A stretch of 64,000 bases of DNA from Astrobacterium formosum (GTDB lineage: Bacteria > Pseudomonadota > Alphaproteobacteria > Rhizobiales > Xanthobacteraceae). The position numbers and the translations under genes are program-made. Below, in pieces: positions 18,584 through 27,034 of this stretch. Position 1 is the stretch's first letter. Each line of letters begins with the position of its first letter. Under the pieces are notes generated by a model, which worked only from the letters and a program-made list of their open reading frames with translations, was not told the DNA's origin and made no database searches. The stretch is taken from positions 1 to 64,000 of the forward strand of contig JAVDCA010000001.1 in assembly GCA_030848545.1 (NCBI GenBank). Reading direction: 5' to 3'.

Positions 18584-19933
18584 GTGGCGGGTGTCACGCT
18601 GTCGCGTTGGACCATGTCCTACTTCGCCGCTGCGCTGGTGGCGCTGGTCGCCGCCGAAGTCCTGATGGCGACGGGATTCGGCTACCCGGCGGCGGCGTTG
18701 CGCGGTGCCGAGACCTTGCTCGTCGTCCATCTGGTCGCGATCGGCTGGCTCAGCCTGTTGATGCTCGGGGCCTTGTTTCAGTTCGTCCCCGTGCTGGTGG
18801 CCAAGCCGCTGCACAGCGATCGCGTCGCCGGTGCCGTCCTCCTGGGCCTGCTCGCCGGTCTGAGCGCGCTCGCGGCTGGGTTCCTGCATCTGGCCGGCGT
18901 CGTGACCGTCGATCTGCCGTTCTTTCCGGCCGCCGCCGCTCTGCTCGGGGTGAGCTTCGCGTTGGCGATCTTCACCCTCGGGCGCACGCTGGAAACGGCG
19001 GTTTCGCCCGGCTTGCCGGTCCGCTTCGTCACCGTCGGCCTCATCAGTCTCGCCGCCACGGTCATGTTCGGGATCATCTTTGCGGGCGTGCTCGGCGGGG
19101 GCGTCGAGGCGACACTGTTCCTGGAGATCGCGGCGGCCGGCGTGCCGGTCCATGCCGTGACCGGTCTCGGCGGCTGGCTGACCTTCACCGCCATGGGGGT
19201 GAGCTATCGGCTGTTCGCCATGTTCATGCTGGCGCCGGAACTCGATCGCGCCAGTTCGCGCTGGGTCCATCGGCTCGGGGCCGCGGCCCTGGGCGTCACG
19301 GTCGTGGGTGGCGGCGCCGCAGCTGCCGCCGGCGCAAGCCTCACCGGGGTCCTGGCCGCAGCCGGTATTCCGGGCCTCGCCGCGCTCGTCCTCTACGGCT
19401 TCGACGTGGTCCATCTCTATCGCGGGCGGCTGCGCCGGAACATGGAACTCAACAGCCGCATGGCGATTTGCGCCTTGGCGTCGCTCGCCGCAGCGGTCAC
19501 GCTGTCCCTCGTCACGGTGGTACTCGGCGTGTTCGAGGAACACGTGGGCGCCATCGTGTTTCTTGTCGCCTTCGGTTGGCTGACGGGCCTCGGCCTCGCT
19601 AAACTCTACAAGATCGTCGCCTTCCTGACCTGGCTCGAATGCTACGGCCCCGTGCTCGGCAAGACGGCGACGCCGCGCGTGCAGGACCTCGCCGACGAAC
19701 GTCGCGCGTGGCCGTGGTTTGTCGCCTTCTTCATGTCGAGCTGGCTCGGCACCGCCGCTCTGCTGCTGTCTTCCGCATCCATGTTTCGCGTCGCCACCGC
19801 CGCCCTGGCGATCGCCACCGTCGGCATCGTGGTGCAATTCGTGCGGGCGCGGCGTCTCATAGACGTCACAAACGACCTGCGGTTTCCGCCGGGGGCCCGC
19901 CGGCCGCGCCTGTTCCTGTCCATTTCCCATTGA
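18584..19933 (+). CDS. Polytopic membrane protein, NO-response cluster (possible heme protein)
   Basis: 449 residues with about 12 hydrophobic helices and almost no soluble domains. Several His lie in or next to predicted helices (VVHLVAIGWLSLL, KPLHSDRVAG, GFLHLAGVV, VPVHAVTGLGGWLTF), resembling the heme-ligand pattern of NnrS or cytochrome-oxidase subunit I-like proteins, although I cannot place it firmly in either. The start is GTG 18584 behind GGAGGAG. It leads a run with a double DUF2249 protein 12 bases downstream and a DUF59 protein, and the FNR/NnrR-type site lies about 125 bases upstream. A role in NO tolerance or repair is inferred from this company. The C-terminal RLFLSISH is cytoplasmic or periplasmic depending on the exact helix count. 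Confidence 0.7.
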   Translation: MAGVTLSRWTMSYFAAALVALVAAEVLMATGFGYPAAALRGAETLLVVHLVAIGWLSLLMLGALFQFVPVLVAKPLHSDRVAGAVLLGLLAGLSALAAGFLHLAGVVTVDLPFFPAAAALLGVSFALAIFTLGRTLETAVSPGLPVRFVTVGLISLAATVMFGIIFAGVLGGGVEATLFLEIAAAGVPVHAVTGLGGWLTFTAMGVSYRLFAMFMLAPELDRASSRWVHRLGAAALGVTVVGGGAAAAAGASLTGVLAAAGIPGLAALVLYGFDVVHLYRGRLRRNMELNSRMAICALASLAAAVTLSLVTVVLGVFEEHVGAIVFLVAFGWLTGLGLAKLYKIVAFLTWLECYGPVLGKTATPRVQDLADERRAWPWFVAFFMSSWLGTAALLLSSASMFRVATAALAIATVGIVVQFVRARRLIDVTNDLRFPPGARRPRLFLSISH

Positions 19934-19945
19934 ACGGAGGCCCCT

Positions 19946-20470
19946 GTGAGCACCAAACCCCTCGAACTCGACGTGCGGCCGATCCTCGCCGGCGGCAGCG
20001 ACCCGTTTGCCGAGATCATGGAGGCGGTCGCCGCGCTCGCCCCCGGCCAGGACCTGCGCATCGTGGCGCCGTTCCGGCCGGCGCCGCTCATCCAGGTGCT
20101 CGGATCCAAGGGATTTACCCATGTGGAAGAGTCCCTGGGCGGCGGCGCCTGGGCCATGACGTTCAGCCGGGTCGCGGATTCCGGCGCGCGTGCCGATACG
20201 GCCGGTGCCGACGCCGATCCCTGGCCGGAGCCCGCCCGCCAGTTGGACAATCGCGACCTCGACCCGCCCGAGCCCATGGTGAGGATTCTCGCCGCCACGG
20301 AAGAGATGGCCGCGGGGGAAGTCCTTTCGGCCCTATTGCCGCGCGAACCGTCGTTCCTCCTTCCCGAACTGGCGAAGCGCGGCCACGCCTGGCGCGGCGC
20401 CATGACGGAGGACGGCAAGGCCTATCGGCTCCTGGTGCGCGTCGGTGCCGGGCGGGAGATGCGGACATGA
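19946..20470 (+). CDS. Double DUF2249 protein
   Basis: 174 residues, cytoplasmic, two copies of the DUF2249 fold (TusA-like alpha/beta): residues about 5-72 (LELDVRPILAGGSDPF, GQDLRIVAPFRPAPLI) and about 90-170 (LDNRDLDPPEPMVRIL, LLPREPSFLLPELAKRGH). Neither copy shows the CPxP cysteine of true TusA sulfur carriers, and the second starts with the L-D-x-R-x-L-x-P-P-E-P motif of the family. The function is not established; the domain recurs in clusters for NO metabolism and iron-sulfur repair. GTG 19946 follows GGAGG. Its end overlaps the next gene by four bases, indicating co-translation with the DUF59 protein. Confidence 0.82.
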   Translation: MSTKPLELDVRPILAGGSDPFAEIMEAVAALAPGQDLRIVAPFRPAPLIQVLGSKGFTHVEESLGGGAWAMTFSRVADSGARADTAGADADPWPEPARQLDNRDLDPPEPMVRILAATEEMAAGEVLSALLPREPSFLLPELAKRGHAWRGAMTEDGKAYRLLVRVGAGREMRT

Positions 20471-20775
20471 CGGCAGCTCTGGAGCAGCAGGTTCGGGACG
20501 CACTTCGTTTGGTGCTCGATCCGGAGCTGGGCGAGAACATCGTCGATCTCGGCCTGATCTACGATGTCGCGGTGTCGGGCGACGGCGCCGTCAAGGTCAC
20601 CATGACGACCACCACTCCGGGCTGCCCGGCGGCGGAATACCTGCGCGAGGGCGTGTCGAACTGCGTTCTTGCCGTGGCGGGCGTTGCCGCCGCCGAGGTG
20701 ACGCTGACCTACGAGCCGATGTGGACGCCCGCGCGCATGAGCGCGGCGGCGCAGGGGCGTCTGCGCGGGGCGTAA
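20467..20775 (+). CDS. DUF59/MIP18-family iron-sulfur assembly protein
   Basis: 102 residues, a single DUF59 domain: LRLVLDPELGENIVDLGLIYDV, then VTMTTTTPGCPAAEYLREGV with the conserved Cys, and VTLTYEPMWTPARMS at the end. The family includes SufT and PaaD, which help deliver or repair iron-sulfur clusters. Its overlap with the DUF2249 gene and the nearby ygbA-like gene suggest repair of clusters damaged by NO. It is the last gene of this plus-strand run and faces the ABC transporter genes across a large palindrome. Confidence 0.85.
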   Translation: MTAALEQQVRDALRLVLDPELGENIVDLGLIYDVAVSGDGAVKVTMTTTTPGCPAAEYLREGVSNCVLAVAGVAAAEVTLTYEPMWTPARMSAAAQGRLRGA

Positions 20776-20781
20776 CGCCCG

Positions 20782-20881
20782 GTCATTCCGGGGCGGCCGC
20801 AGGCCGAACCCGGAATCCAACCAAGAAGTCTGCGATTGGGGCTGGATTCCGGGTTCGCGCTGGCGCGCGCCCCGGAATGAC
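20782..20881. repeat. Intergenic palindromic repeat
   Basis: The outer arms GTCATTCCGGGGCG (20782-20795) and CGCCCCGGAATGAC (20868-20881) are perfect inverted copies; inner arms at 20805-20819 and 20843-20857 (CGAACCCGGAATCCA and its complement) pair too. This is a mobile-looking intergenic palindrome common in Bradyrhizobiaceae-like genomes. It separates convergent genes and could act as a two-way transcription end. Confidence 0.8.
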
Positions 20882-20893
20882 GCTCCGGTTCGC

Positions 20894-21877
20894 TCACTCC
20901 TTCACCGCCCCCGTCATGGCTGAGACGTAGTGCTCGACGAAGAAGGCGTAGAGGACGACCAGCGGCAGTGAGCCCACCAGCGCGCCCGCCATCAGCGAGC
21001 CCCAGCGGTAGATGTCGCCGTCGACGAACTCGTTGACGATGGCGACCGGCACCGTCTTGTTGGCCGTCGACGACAGGAAGGTGAGCGCGTAGATGAACTC
21101 GTTCCAGCACAGGGTGAAGCAGAAGATGAAGGCCGAGATCAGGCCCGGGATGGCCAGCGGCAACACCACCTTGACGAGGATCTGCCAGCGGCTGGCGCCG
21201 TCGATGAGCGCGCATTCCTCGAGCTCGTAGGGGATGGTCTTGAAATAGCCCATCAGCAGCCAGGTGGAGAACGGGATCAGGATGGTGGGGTAGGTCAGGA
21301 TGAGCGCGAACGGCGTGTCGAACAGGCCGTACTGGAAGACGACCGAGGCGAGCGGGATGAACAGGATCGAGGGCGGTACCAGATAGGCGAGGAAGATGGC
21401 GCCGCCGACCCATTGGGCGCCACGGTAGCGCAGTCGCACGATCGCATAAGCTGCGAGCACGCTGGCGATGATGGAGAGCACGGTGGCGCACACGGCGACG
21501 AACATCGTGTTCCACAGCCATAGCGGATAGTGCGTCTCGAACAGGAGTTTTTGGATGTGCTTGATGGTCGGATTCCAGGTCCAGAACGGGCTGTAGCGGT
21601 CGAGATCCAGGAGCTGCTCGTCCGGTTTGATGGCCGTCAGCGCCATCCAGTAGAACGGGAACAGGAGCACCAGCAGGATCATGGACAGCGGCAGATAGAG
21701 TGTGACCAGTCGCTTGGGCAGCCGCTCCAGATAGCTCATGCCCTGCGTATGGTCGTCGAGCGGGGTATCGATCGCCAGAGACCGCTCCGTCGCCTGGGGA
21801 AGCTTGATGTCCGGCCGGGTGAGCTTCGCCGCCAGGCGATCCGTCACGGCACGATCGGTGATGGCGCTCTCACTCAT
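20894..21877 (-). CDS. Carbohydrate ABC transporter permease (MalG type)
   Basis: 327 residues. A hydrophilic N-terminal stretch of about 55 residues, longer than usual, is followed by six membrane helices. The EAA loop that docks the ATPase is YELEECALIDGASRWQILVKVVLP. The VVLYAFFVEHYVSAMTGAVKE end is typical of the CUT1 family MalG/UgpE branch. It overlaps the upstream permease gene (8 bases), so both are made together. It is the last gene of the ABC operon, which runs ATPase, binding protein, MalF-type and MalG-type permease on the minus strand. Confidence 0.92.
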   Translation of the reverse strand: MSESAITDRAVTDRLAAKLTRPDIKLPQATERSLAIDTPLDDHTQGMSYLERLPKRLVTLYLPLSMILLVLLFPFYWMALTAIKPDEQLLDLDRYSPFWTWNPTIKHIQKLLFETHYPLWLWNTMFVAVCATVLSIIASVLAAYAIVRLRYRGAQWVGGAIFLAYLVPPSILFIPLASVVFQYGLFDTPFALILTYPTILIPFSTWLLMGYFKTIPYELEECALIDGASRWQILVKVVLPLAIPGLISAFIFCFTLCWNEFIYALTFLSSTANKTVPVAIVNEFVDGDIYRWGSLMAGALVGSLPLVVLYAFFVEHYVSAMTGAVKE

Positions 21878-22835
21878 TGTTCTCGCCCTGCTGCCATTTG
21901 CGCCGCTGCAGCCCGAACCAGGAGATCAGGATGGCGGCGAGGAGGAACGGGATCATGGCGGTCGCGATCGCGGCGCCTTCGCCGAGCTGGCCGCCCAGGA
22001 TGGCGCGCTGATAGGACAGTGTCGCCATCAGCTGGGTGGCGTTGACGGGCCCGCCGCGGGTCAGAACCCAGATGAGCTGGAAATCCGTGAAGGTGAACAG
22101 GACCGAGAAGGTCATCACCACGGCGATGATCGGGGTGAGCATCGGATAGGTGATGCGGCGGAAGATCTGCCAGCGGCTGGCGCCGTCGATGATTGCCGCC
22201 TCGTAGAGCGACGGCGACACGGTCTGGAGGCCGGCGAGCAGCGTGATGGCGACGAACGGTACGCCGCGCCAGATATTGGCGAAGATCACCGACCAGCGCG
22301 CATTCCACACGTCGCCCAGGAAGTTGATGTTGCCGGAGATCAGGCCGAGCTGACGCAGCGACCAGGAGATGATGGAGAACTGACTGTCGAACAGCCACCA
22401 GAAGGCGATCGCCGACAGGACGGTCGGGACGATGAAGGGGATGAGCACGATCGCGCGCAGCATCGCCTTGAAGGGCAGGTTCTCGTTCAGGAGCAAGGCG
22501 AGGTAGAGCCCGATGGCGAATTTAACGGCGCTGGCCACGATGGTGTAGAGCAGGGTGTTGAACACGGAGAGCCAGAAGACGGTGTCGTCCCAGAGCCATT
22601 CGTAGTTCTCCAGGCCGATGAAGGCGCCGCTGCGGCCGATCCTCGTGTCGGTGAACGACAGCCACACGCCGAGCCCGAGCGGATAGGCGAGGAACAGGAT
22701 CAGGAACGCCGCCGCCGGCAGCATGAACCAGAAGCCCAGCCAGTTGCGGTTGACCTTCAGCCGCGGCCACAGCGGTCCGTCGGGTGGCGGGGCAGGCAGG
22801 GGCGCCGGGGTCGTGCCGAGGGCGACGTCGGTCAT
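21870..22835 (-). CDS. Carbohydrate ABC transporter permease (MalF type)
   Basis: 321 residues with six membrane helices and the EAA loop LYEAAIIDGASRWQIFRRITYP. The start is at ATG 22835, where the protein begins MTDVALGTTPAPLP; the upstream extension to 23012 would be encoded by the intergenic repeat and is rejected. It forms the import channel with the MalG-type permease, powered by the ATPase at 24437. It belongs to the CUT1 class for sugars, polyols or glycerol phosphates, and no closer substrate call is possible from the permease alone. Confidence 0.92.
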   Translation of the reverse strand: MTDVALGTTPAPLPAPPPDGPLWPRLKVNRNWLGFWFMLPAAAFLILFLAYPLGLGVWLSFTDTRIGRSGAFIGLENYEWLWDDTVFWLSVFNTLLYTIVASAVKFAIGLYLALLLNENLPFKAMLRAIVLIPFIVPTVLSAIAFWWLFDSQFSIISWSLRQLGLISGNINFLGDVWNARWSVIFANIWRGVPFVAITLLAGLQTVSPSLYEAAIIDGASRWQIFRRITYPMLTPIIAVVMTFSVLFTFTDFQLIWVLTRGGPVNATQLMATLSYQRAILGGQLGEGAAIATAMIPFLLAAILISWFGLQRRKWQQGENNE

Positions 22836-22880
22836 CGGGTGTCTTTCGTTAGTGTCGTCATGGCCGCGACGGGCGCCTCT

Positions 22881-22988
22881 TCCCCCTCTCCCCTTTGGGG
22901 AGAGGGTCGGGGTGAGGGGGCTCCGGCGCCCATGAGGATATGTCGTAACCCCCTCACCCCAGCCCTCTCCCCTGCGGGGAGAGGGAGC
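22881..22988. repeat. Inverted CCCTCTCCCC-type repeat pair
   Basis: Two elements in opposite orientation: 22881-22920 (CCCTCTCCCCTTTGGGGAGA followed by GGG and GGTGAGGGGG) and 22947-22988 (CCCCCTCACCCC, then CCCTCTCCCCTGCGGGGAGA). Each contains a short hairpin and the two can pair with each other. They lie between the binding-protein gene and the MalF-type permease gene, within the operon, where such a structure may reduce read-through and favour the abundant binding protein. Confidence 0.75.
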
Positions 22989-23035
22989 CCAGCCGATTTC
23001 GCTGATGGGCACTCGCTCCCATCAACGTATTCAGG

Positions 23036-24361
23036 CTACGACGCCCGGTAGATGCGACTGAGCTGGCGTTCGGCGATGCGCATGGCGGACTTCGCATCCT
23101 CGCGGCCGGTGCAGAAGCTCGCGAACATGTCGAGGAGCACGAAGTCGGCGATCGCCGCCGCCGCCTTCTCGCCCACCGAGCCCTCGCCGCCGGCGGTCAA
23201 CGAACGCTTGGCAACGTCGCGATAGACGGTGCGCTTGGGATCGGCGGTCCATACCGGGTTGGCGTCATAGGCGTTGAGGCAGTGGGTGAGATAGCCCTTG
23301 GCGGCCTCGATCCAGGGATTGAACTGCTGCGCCTCCAGCATGAAGGCGATCAACGCCTTCGAGGCCTGCGGGTACTTGGTGTGGGTCATCGCCAGGATCG
23401 GATACATGAGGTGCAGTTCGGTCGGCTTGCCGACCGGCCCCACCGGCATGTAGGCGTGGTTCATGTCGGCGGCGATGTCCTTCTTGGTCGGGTCGTTGTT
23501 GGCCGCCACGTAGATCGAGATGCCGTTGTTGGTCCACGAGATTTCGTTGGCCAGGAACGCCTTGTTGTTGAAGGCGTCATTCCACGAGGCGACGCCCGGC
23601 ACCATGTTTTCGTAGAGTGCCTTGGCGTAGTTGAGCGCCTTCTCGGTCTCGGGCGAGTTGATCACCACCTTGTCGTTCTTGTCGACATGCTGGCCGCCAT
23701 GGGCCCACAGGCACCAGTAGATCCAGCCGTTGCCGTCCCCGGACGCGTGCCCAAGCGCGAAGCCGCCGGGATTGCCGTTCTTCTTGGTCGCCTTGGCGTA
23801 TTCGAGGAACTCGTCGGTGGTGGTCGGGAACTTCGAGAACCCCGCCTTCTGCATGTGCGAGACGCGGTAGTTCATCAGGTTGCCCGAATAGCAGATCGGC
23901 ACCGCGATCCACTTGTCGCCGCTCTTGCCGTATTTGACGGCGGAGTCGACCCAGCCGCCGTACTTCTTGCCCAGATAGTCGGCGACATCGGTCATGTCGA
24001 CGCACTTCTGCGGGAAGAGATGCGGCAGCGAATAGAGGCCCCAGAACAGGTCGGGGCCGGCACCCGTATTGGCGGCCACCGACGCCTTCGGCTGCACGTC
24101 CTCGTAGGACTCGCGCGCGATCGTCACCTTGACGCCCGTCGCCTGGGTGAAGGCGTCCATCAGTTTGACGAAGGCGTCGTCTTCCGACTGCACGAAGTAC
24201 TTCCAGCGCAGCATGGAGAGCTGGGCGTCCTTCTCCGGTTTCCACGGAGCCGTCTGGGCCCAGGCCTTCGCCCAATCCATGAGGGCGGGGCCGGTCAGGG
24301 CAGTGGCGGCGGCGAGAGCCGTTCCGCCGTGTACCAAGGTGCGTCGCGTCAACTCGGTCAT
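23036..24361 (-). CDS. ABC transporter substrate-binding protein, Tat-exported
   Basis: 441 residues. The N-terminus MTELTRRTLVHGGTALAAAT has a twin-arginine (TRRTLV) motif and hydrophobic stretch, with likely cleavage near AWAQT, so it should be exported folded to the periplasm. The mature part matches family 1 (MalE/UgpB-like) binding proteins, for example YEDVQPKASVAANTGAGPDL, VPICYSGNLMNYR and NGWIYWCLWAHGG. Aromatic residues such as the Trp-rich IYWCLWAHGG segment fit a sugar-type ligand. It lies between the ATPase gene (75 bases upstream) and the permeases. The exact substrate is unknown. Confidence 0.92.
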   Translation of the reverse strand: MTELTRRTLVHGGTALAAATALTGPALMDWAKAWAQTAPWKPEKDAQLSMLRWKYFVQSEDDAFVKLMDAFTQATGVKVTIARESYEDVQPKASVAANTGAGPDLFWGLYSLPHLFPQKCVDMTDVADYLGKKYGGWVDSAVKYGKSGDKWIAVPICYSGNLMNYRVSHMQKAGFSKFPTTTDEFLEYAKATKKNGNPGGFALGHASGDGNGWIYWCLWAHGGQHVDKNDKVVINSPETEKALNYAKALYENMVPGVASWNDAFNNKAFLANEISWTNNGISIYVAANNDPTKKDIAADMNHAYMPVGPVGKPTELHLMYPILAMTHTKYPQASKALIAFMLEAQQFNPWIEAAKGYLTHCLNAYDANPVWTADPKRTVYRDVAKRSLTAGGEGSVGEKAAAAIADFVLLDMFASFCTGREDAKSAMRIAERQLSRIYRAS

Positions 24362-24436
24362 GGTCTTCCTCCCTTTGTGGTTCTTTCGTTCCCGCTCCCC
24401 TTGGCCGGCGCGCCGGCGCTCGAGGATCGGGCCGCT

Positions 24437-25504
24437 TCAGGCATTGAGACGCTGTCCGGTGCCGGCGTCGAACAGATGGGCGAGGCGGGGCTCGGGCTTG
24501 AGGCGCACCTTGTCGCCCGGCCGGAACGGATGGCGTTCCCGGAAGGCGGCGATGACTTCGGCGCCGGCGAGGCGCGCCAGCACCTGGATTTCGGAGCCGG
24601 TCGGCTCGACCAGCACGACCTCGGCCTCGGCGCCGTCGTCGGCAATGCTGAAATGCTCGGGCCGCACACCGTAGACGGCGGCGCGACCGTCATTTTCGGC
24701 CGCCACGCCGGGAAGCGGCAGGCGGGTGCCGTCGGCCCCCTCGAAATAGAGCGATCCGTTGGCCCGTACCGTGCCGGTGAGGAAGTTCATGGCCGGCGAG
24801 CCGATGAAACCGGCGACGAACAGGTTCTTGGGCTGGTCGTAGAGCTCCAGGGGCGCGCCGATCTGCTCGACGATGCCGTCGTGCATCACCACGATCTTGT
24901 CCGCCATGGTCATGGCCTCGATCTGGTCGTGGGTGACGTAGACGGTGGTGGTCTTGAGGCGCTGGTGCAGTTCCTTGATCTCGGTGCGCATCTGCACCCG
25001 CAGCTTGGCATCGAGATTGGACAAAGGCTCGTCGAACAGGAACACCTTCGGGTCGCGCACGATGGCGCGGCCCATGGCGACGCGCTGGCGCTGGCCACCG
25101 GAGAGCTGGCGCGGGTAGCGGCCGAGCAGGGGCACGAGGCCGAGAATTTCCGCCGCCCGTTTGACGCGGGATTCGATCTCCGCCTTGGGGGCACTGCGCA
25201 GCGACAACGAGAAGCCCATATTGTCGGCGACCGTCATGTGCGGATAGAGCGCGTAGTTCTGGAACACCATGGCGATATCGCGCTCTTTCGGCGGCACGTG
25301 ATTGACGACGCGCTCGCCGATGCGGATCTCGCCGCCGGAGATGTTTTCCAGTCCGGCGATCATGCGCAGGAGGGTGGACTTTCCGCACCCGGACGGCCCG
25401 ACCAGCACGACGAACTCGCCGTCGCGAATGTCGACCGAAACGCCATGGATAATGTGGACCGCGCCGAACGCCTTGCGGACGTCGCGGATGGCGACTGAAG
25501 CCAT
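24437..25504 (-). CDS. Carbohydrate ABC transporter ATPase (UgpC/MsmK type)
   Basis: 355 residues: nucleotide-binding domain with Walker A GPSGCGKST, signature LSGGQRQRVAMGRA, Walker B VFLFDEPLSNLDAKLR and the switch His of VYVTHDQIEA, then an OB-fold regulatory domain (about 240-355) as in MalK-type proteins. The start at ATG 25504 is preceded by GGGAGGA; an upstream in-frame ATG (25561) falls in the 17-bp repeats and is less likely. It is the first gene of the minus-strand ABC operon. Upstream lie three 17-bp direct repeats and a palindrome that may be operators. Confidence 0.94.
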   Translation of the reverse strand: MASVAIRDVRKAFGAVHIIHGVSVDIRDGEFVVLVGPSGCGKSTLLRMIAGLENISGGEIRIGERVVNHVPPKERDIAMVFQNYALYPHMTVADNMGFSLSLRSAPKAEIESRVKRAAEILGLVPLLGRYPRQLSGGQRQRVAMGRAIVRDPKVFLFDEPLSNLDAKLRVQMRTEIKELHQRLKTTTVYVTHDQIEAMTMADKIVVMHDGIVEQIGAPLELYDQPKNLFVAGFIGSPAMNFLTGTVRANGSLYFEGADGTRLPLPGVAAENDGRAAVYGVRPEHFSIADDGAEAEVVLVEPTGSEIQVLARLAGAEVIAAFRERHPFRPGDKVRLKPEPRLAHLFDAGTGQRLNA

Positions 25505-25545
25505 TGTTCCTCCCGTCGGGCTTTTCGCCCGGGCTCTTATCGACT

Positions 25546-25596
25546 GTTTTGACGCGAACACGGTTTTGACGTGAATGCGGTTTGACGCGAACGCCG
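25546..25596. promoter_or_regulatory. Three tandem 17-bp repeats upstream of the ABC operon
   Basis: Units at 25546-25562, 25563-25579 and 25580-25596, all variants of GTTTTGACGCGAACxCG (the second reads GTTTTGACGTGAATGCG and the third starts GTTTGACGCGAACG). They lie 42 to 92 bases upstream of the ATPase start. Tandem spacing of 17 bases, about 1.6 helical turns, could suit cooperative binding of a regulator or a promoter-proximal array. The rest of 25505-25852 has no gene. Confidence 0.5.
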
Positions 25597-25652
25597 ACCG
25601 GCGGCGCCGCGGGAGCCATCAAAATCATCATACGTTTGCGGGAGGAAAATCA

Positions 25653-25668
25653 AGCCCAATGTTGGGCT
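25653..25668. promoter_or_regulatory. Palindromic operator candidate
   Basis: AGCCCAA-TG-TTGGGCT, seven-base perfect arms around two bases, in the gap between the ABC operon (minus) and the cysteine-rich protein gene (plus). The short spacer is typical of a dimeric regulator site and poor for a terminator. No regulator gene is adjacent. Confidence 0.4.
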
Positions 25669-25852
25669 CGGGACGGCGGCGAACATTACGGATTGGTGAG
25701 GTGGCCGCCGCAATTGCCGCGGCGGCAGGTCCGCTCCGGCGACGGTTGACACACCTCAATGCGAATGGGTGCGGATCCGGCTAAAGCCGCCGCCATCCTG
25801 TTCCAACAAATCGTCAAGCGTCTCGCAGGGCCGATCGGCCGGGGCGACGATC

Positions 25853-27022
25853 ATGGAAGCTGGAGGAGCCCGGTTCGTGCGGGCCGCGGCCGTCATCATC
25901 GCCGCGACGCTCGTGCTGACGTCGCCGGTGCGGGCGGGCTGCAACTTCAGCGATGTGGCGGACGCCGTCAAACAATCGGTTTCGGCGACGCTGACCTGCA
26001 AATCGGTCTGCAAGGAAGAGGTCAGTTGCGCGGGCGCGATCTGGCTGGTCGCGGTCCTGACCGGTATTGCGGCCGAGGGCGGACAGGGCAAAGTCGACAC
26101 GTTCTGCGCCCAGGCGCAGGGAAAGCTCGATCAGATCGCCAGTACGGCGAACACCGTGTTCGGCAATGCGCTGGCGCAAAAATATTTCGGCGACATGTCC
26201 GATCAGCTGGCGGCCGTGGCCTCGGCGGCCGAAGTCGTCAAGTGCGCCTGCGAGACCCAGCACTCCAATGTCGCGTCCCAGGACAGCGTCGGCGTCTGCC
26301 TCATGGATGCATTGTGCGCGATGCAGGAATGGGTTGGCTTCGAAGCCTGCAATTGTTCGCCGCCGCCGCCGAAGGCGGCCAATTGCGCGGCGACAAACCT
26401 CGCCTGCGGCAAATGGAATAATCCGGATCCGGTCTGCCAGGGCAGCGGCAGCAACCCGATCTTCAGTTGGTACCCGGACGGCCAGACCCAGGCCCATTAC
26501 AATCCCTACTACGACGATTACCGCAACTGGACGAGCGTGACGACGACGCCGGAGGGAACGCTCATCACGCAGACGCCGTCGCCCAGCAACAAATGCGGCC
26601 AGACGCTCTATTGCTTCTGTCCGGCGCCGATGAAACCGGTCTTCACCAAGGTCAACTGGGTTGGGCACGACCTCAATCCCTACATCTTGTCCTGCGCGTG
26701 TCCCGACAAGACCCATGCGGGTCCGATGATGCCGAACGGCATCTCGTCCTGCCTGTGCGACAATACGAATGAACCCGCCATCATGTCCGGCTTGGCGCCT
26801 TTCGGCATGTGCCCGCCGGCGGCTTGCCCGGCCGGGCAGGTCCGCCTCGGCGGCGTCGGCGAGTGTGTGACGCCGTGTGCCGATGCGAGCCAAGGGATGG
26901 GGTTCGACGGCAGTTGCTGCAATCCCGCACAGATGAGCACGTGCGGAACGTGTTGCCCACCGAGCACTGTTCCGGATCCCAAGAGCGGCACCTGCGTCCC
27001 TCGGCCGCAACCGCCGAAATGA
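25853..27022 (+). CDS. Secreted cysteine-rich protein of unknown function
   Basis: About 389 residues from ATG 25853. A signal peptide is evident (MEAGGARFVRAAAVIIAATL, with cleavage near SPVRAG). The mature N-terminal part (about 30-140) is helical and hydrophobic (SCAGAIWLVAVLTGIAAEGG; ASTANTVFGNALAQKYFGDM), followed by a long Cys-rich region with CACETQ, ACNCSPPPPKAANC, YCFCPAPMKP and SCACPDKTH. It closes with a CC-rich tail (GSCCNPAQMSTCGTCCPPST). No catalytic motif is recognised. The cysteines suggest an oxidised extracellular or periplasmic protein. Twelve bases later starts another secreted protein with the same kind of tail, so they are probably an operon and may act together. An upstream ATG at 25769 is possible but would put the signal peptide 28 residues inside. 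Confidence 0.75.
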   Translation: MEAGGARFVRAAAVIIAATLVLTSPVRAGCNFSDVADAVKQSVSATLTCKSVCKEEVSCAGAIWLVAVLTGIAAEGGQGKVDTFCAQAQGKLDQIASTANTVFGNALAQKYFGDMSDQLAAVASAAEVVKCACETQHSNVASQDSVGVCLMDALCAMQEWVGFEACNCSPPPPKAANCAATNLACGKWNNPDPVCQGSGSNPIFSWYPDGQTQAHYNPYYDDYRNWTSVTTTPEGTLITQTPSPSNKCGQTLYCFCPAPMKPVFTKVNWVGHDLNPYILSCACPDKTHAGPMMPNGISSCLCDNTNEPAIMSGLAPFGMCPPAACPAGQVRLGGVGECVTPCADASQGMGFDGSCCNPAQMSTCGTCCPPSTVPDPKSGTCVPRPQPPK

Positions 27023-27034
27023 GGCGAGCCGATC

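Noticed and set aside
22836-23012. N-terminal extension of the MalF-type permease
   Set aside because: It would be encoded by the inverted CCCTCTCCCC repeat; the family start lies at 22835.
23282-25498. Plus-strand frame of 738 codons opposite the ABC binding protein and ATPase
   Set aside because: Antisense to two clear genes; no signal, domain or ribosome site.
25546-25596. CRISPR-like array
   Set aside because: The three 17-bp units are contiguous with no spacers, and no cas gene is present.
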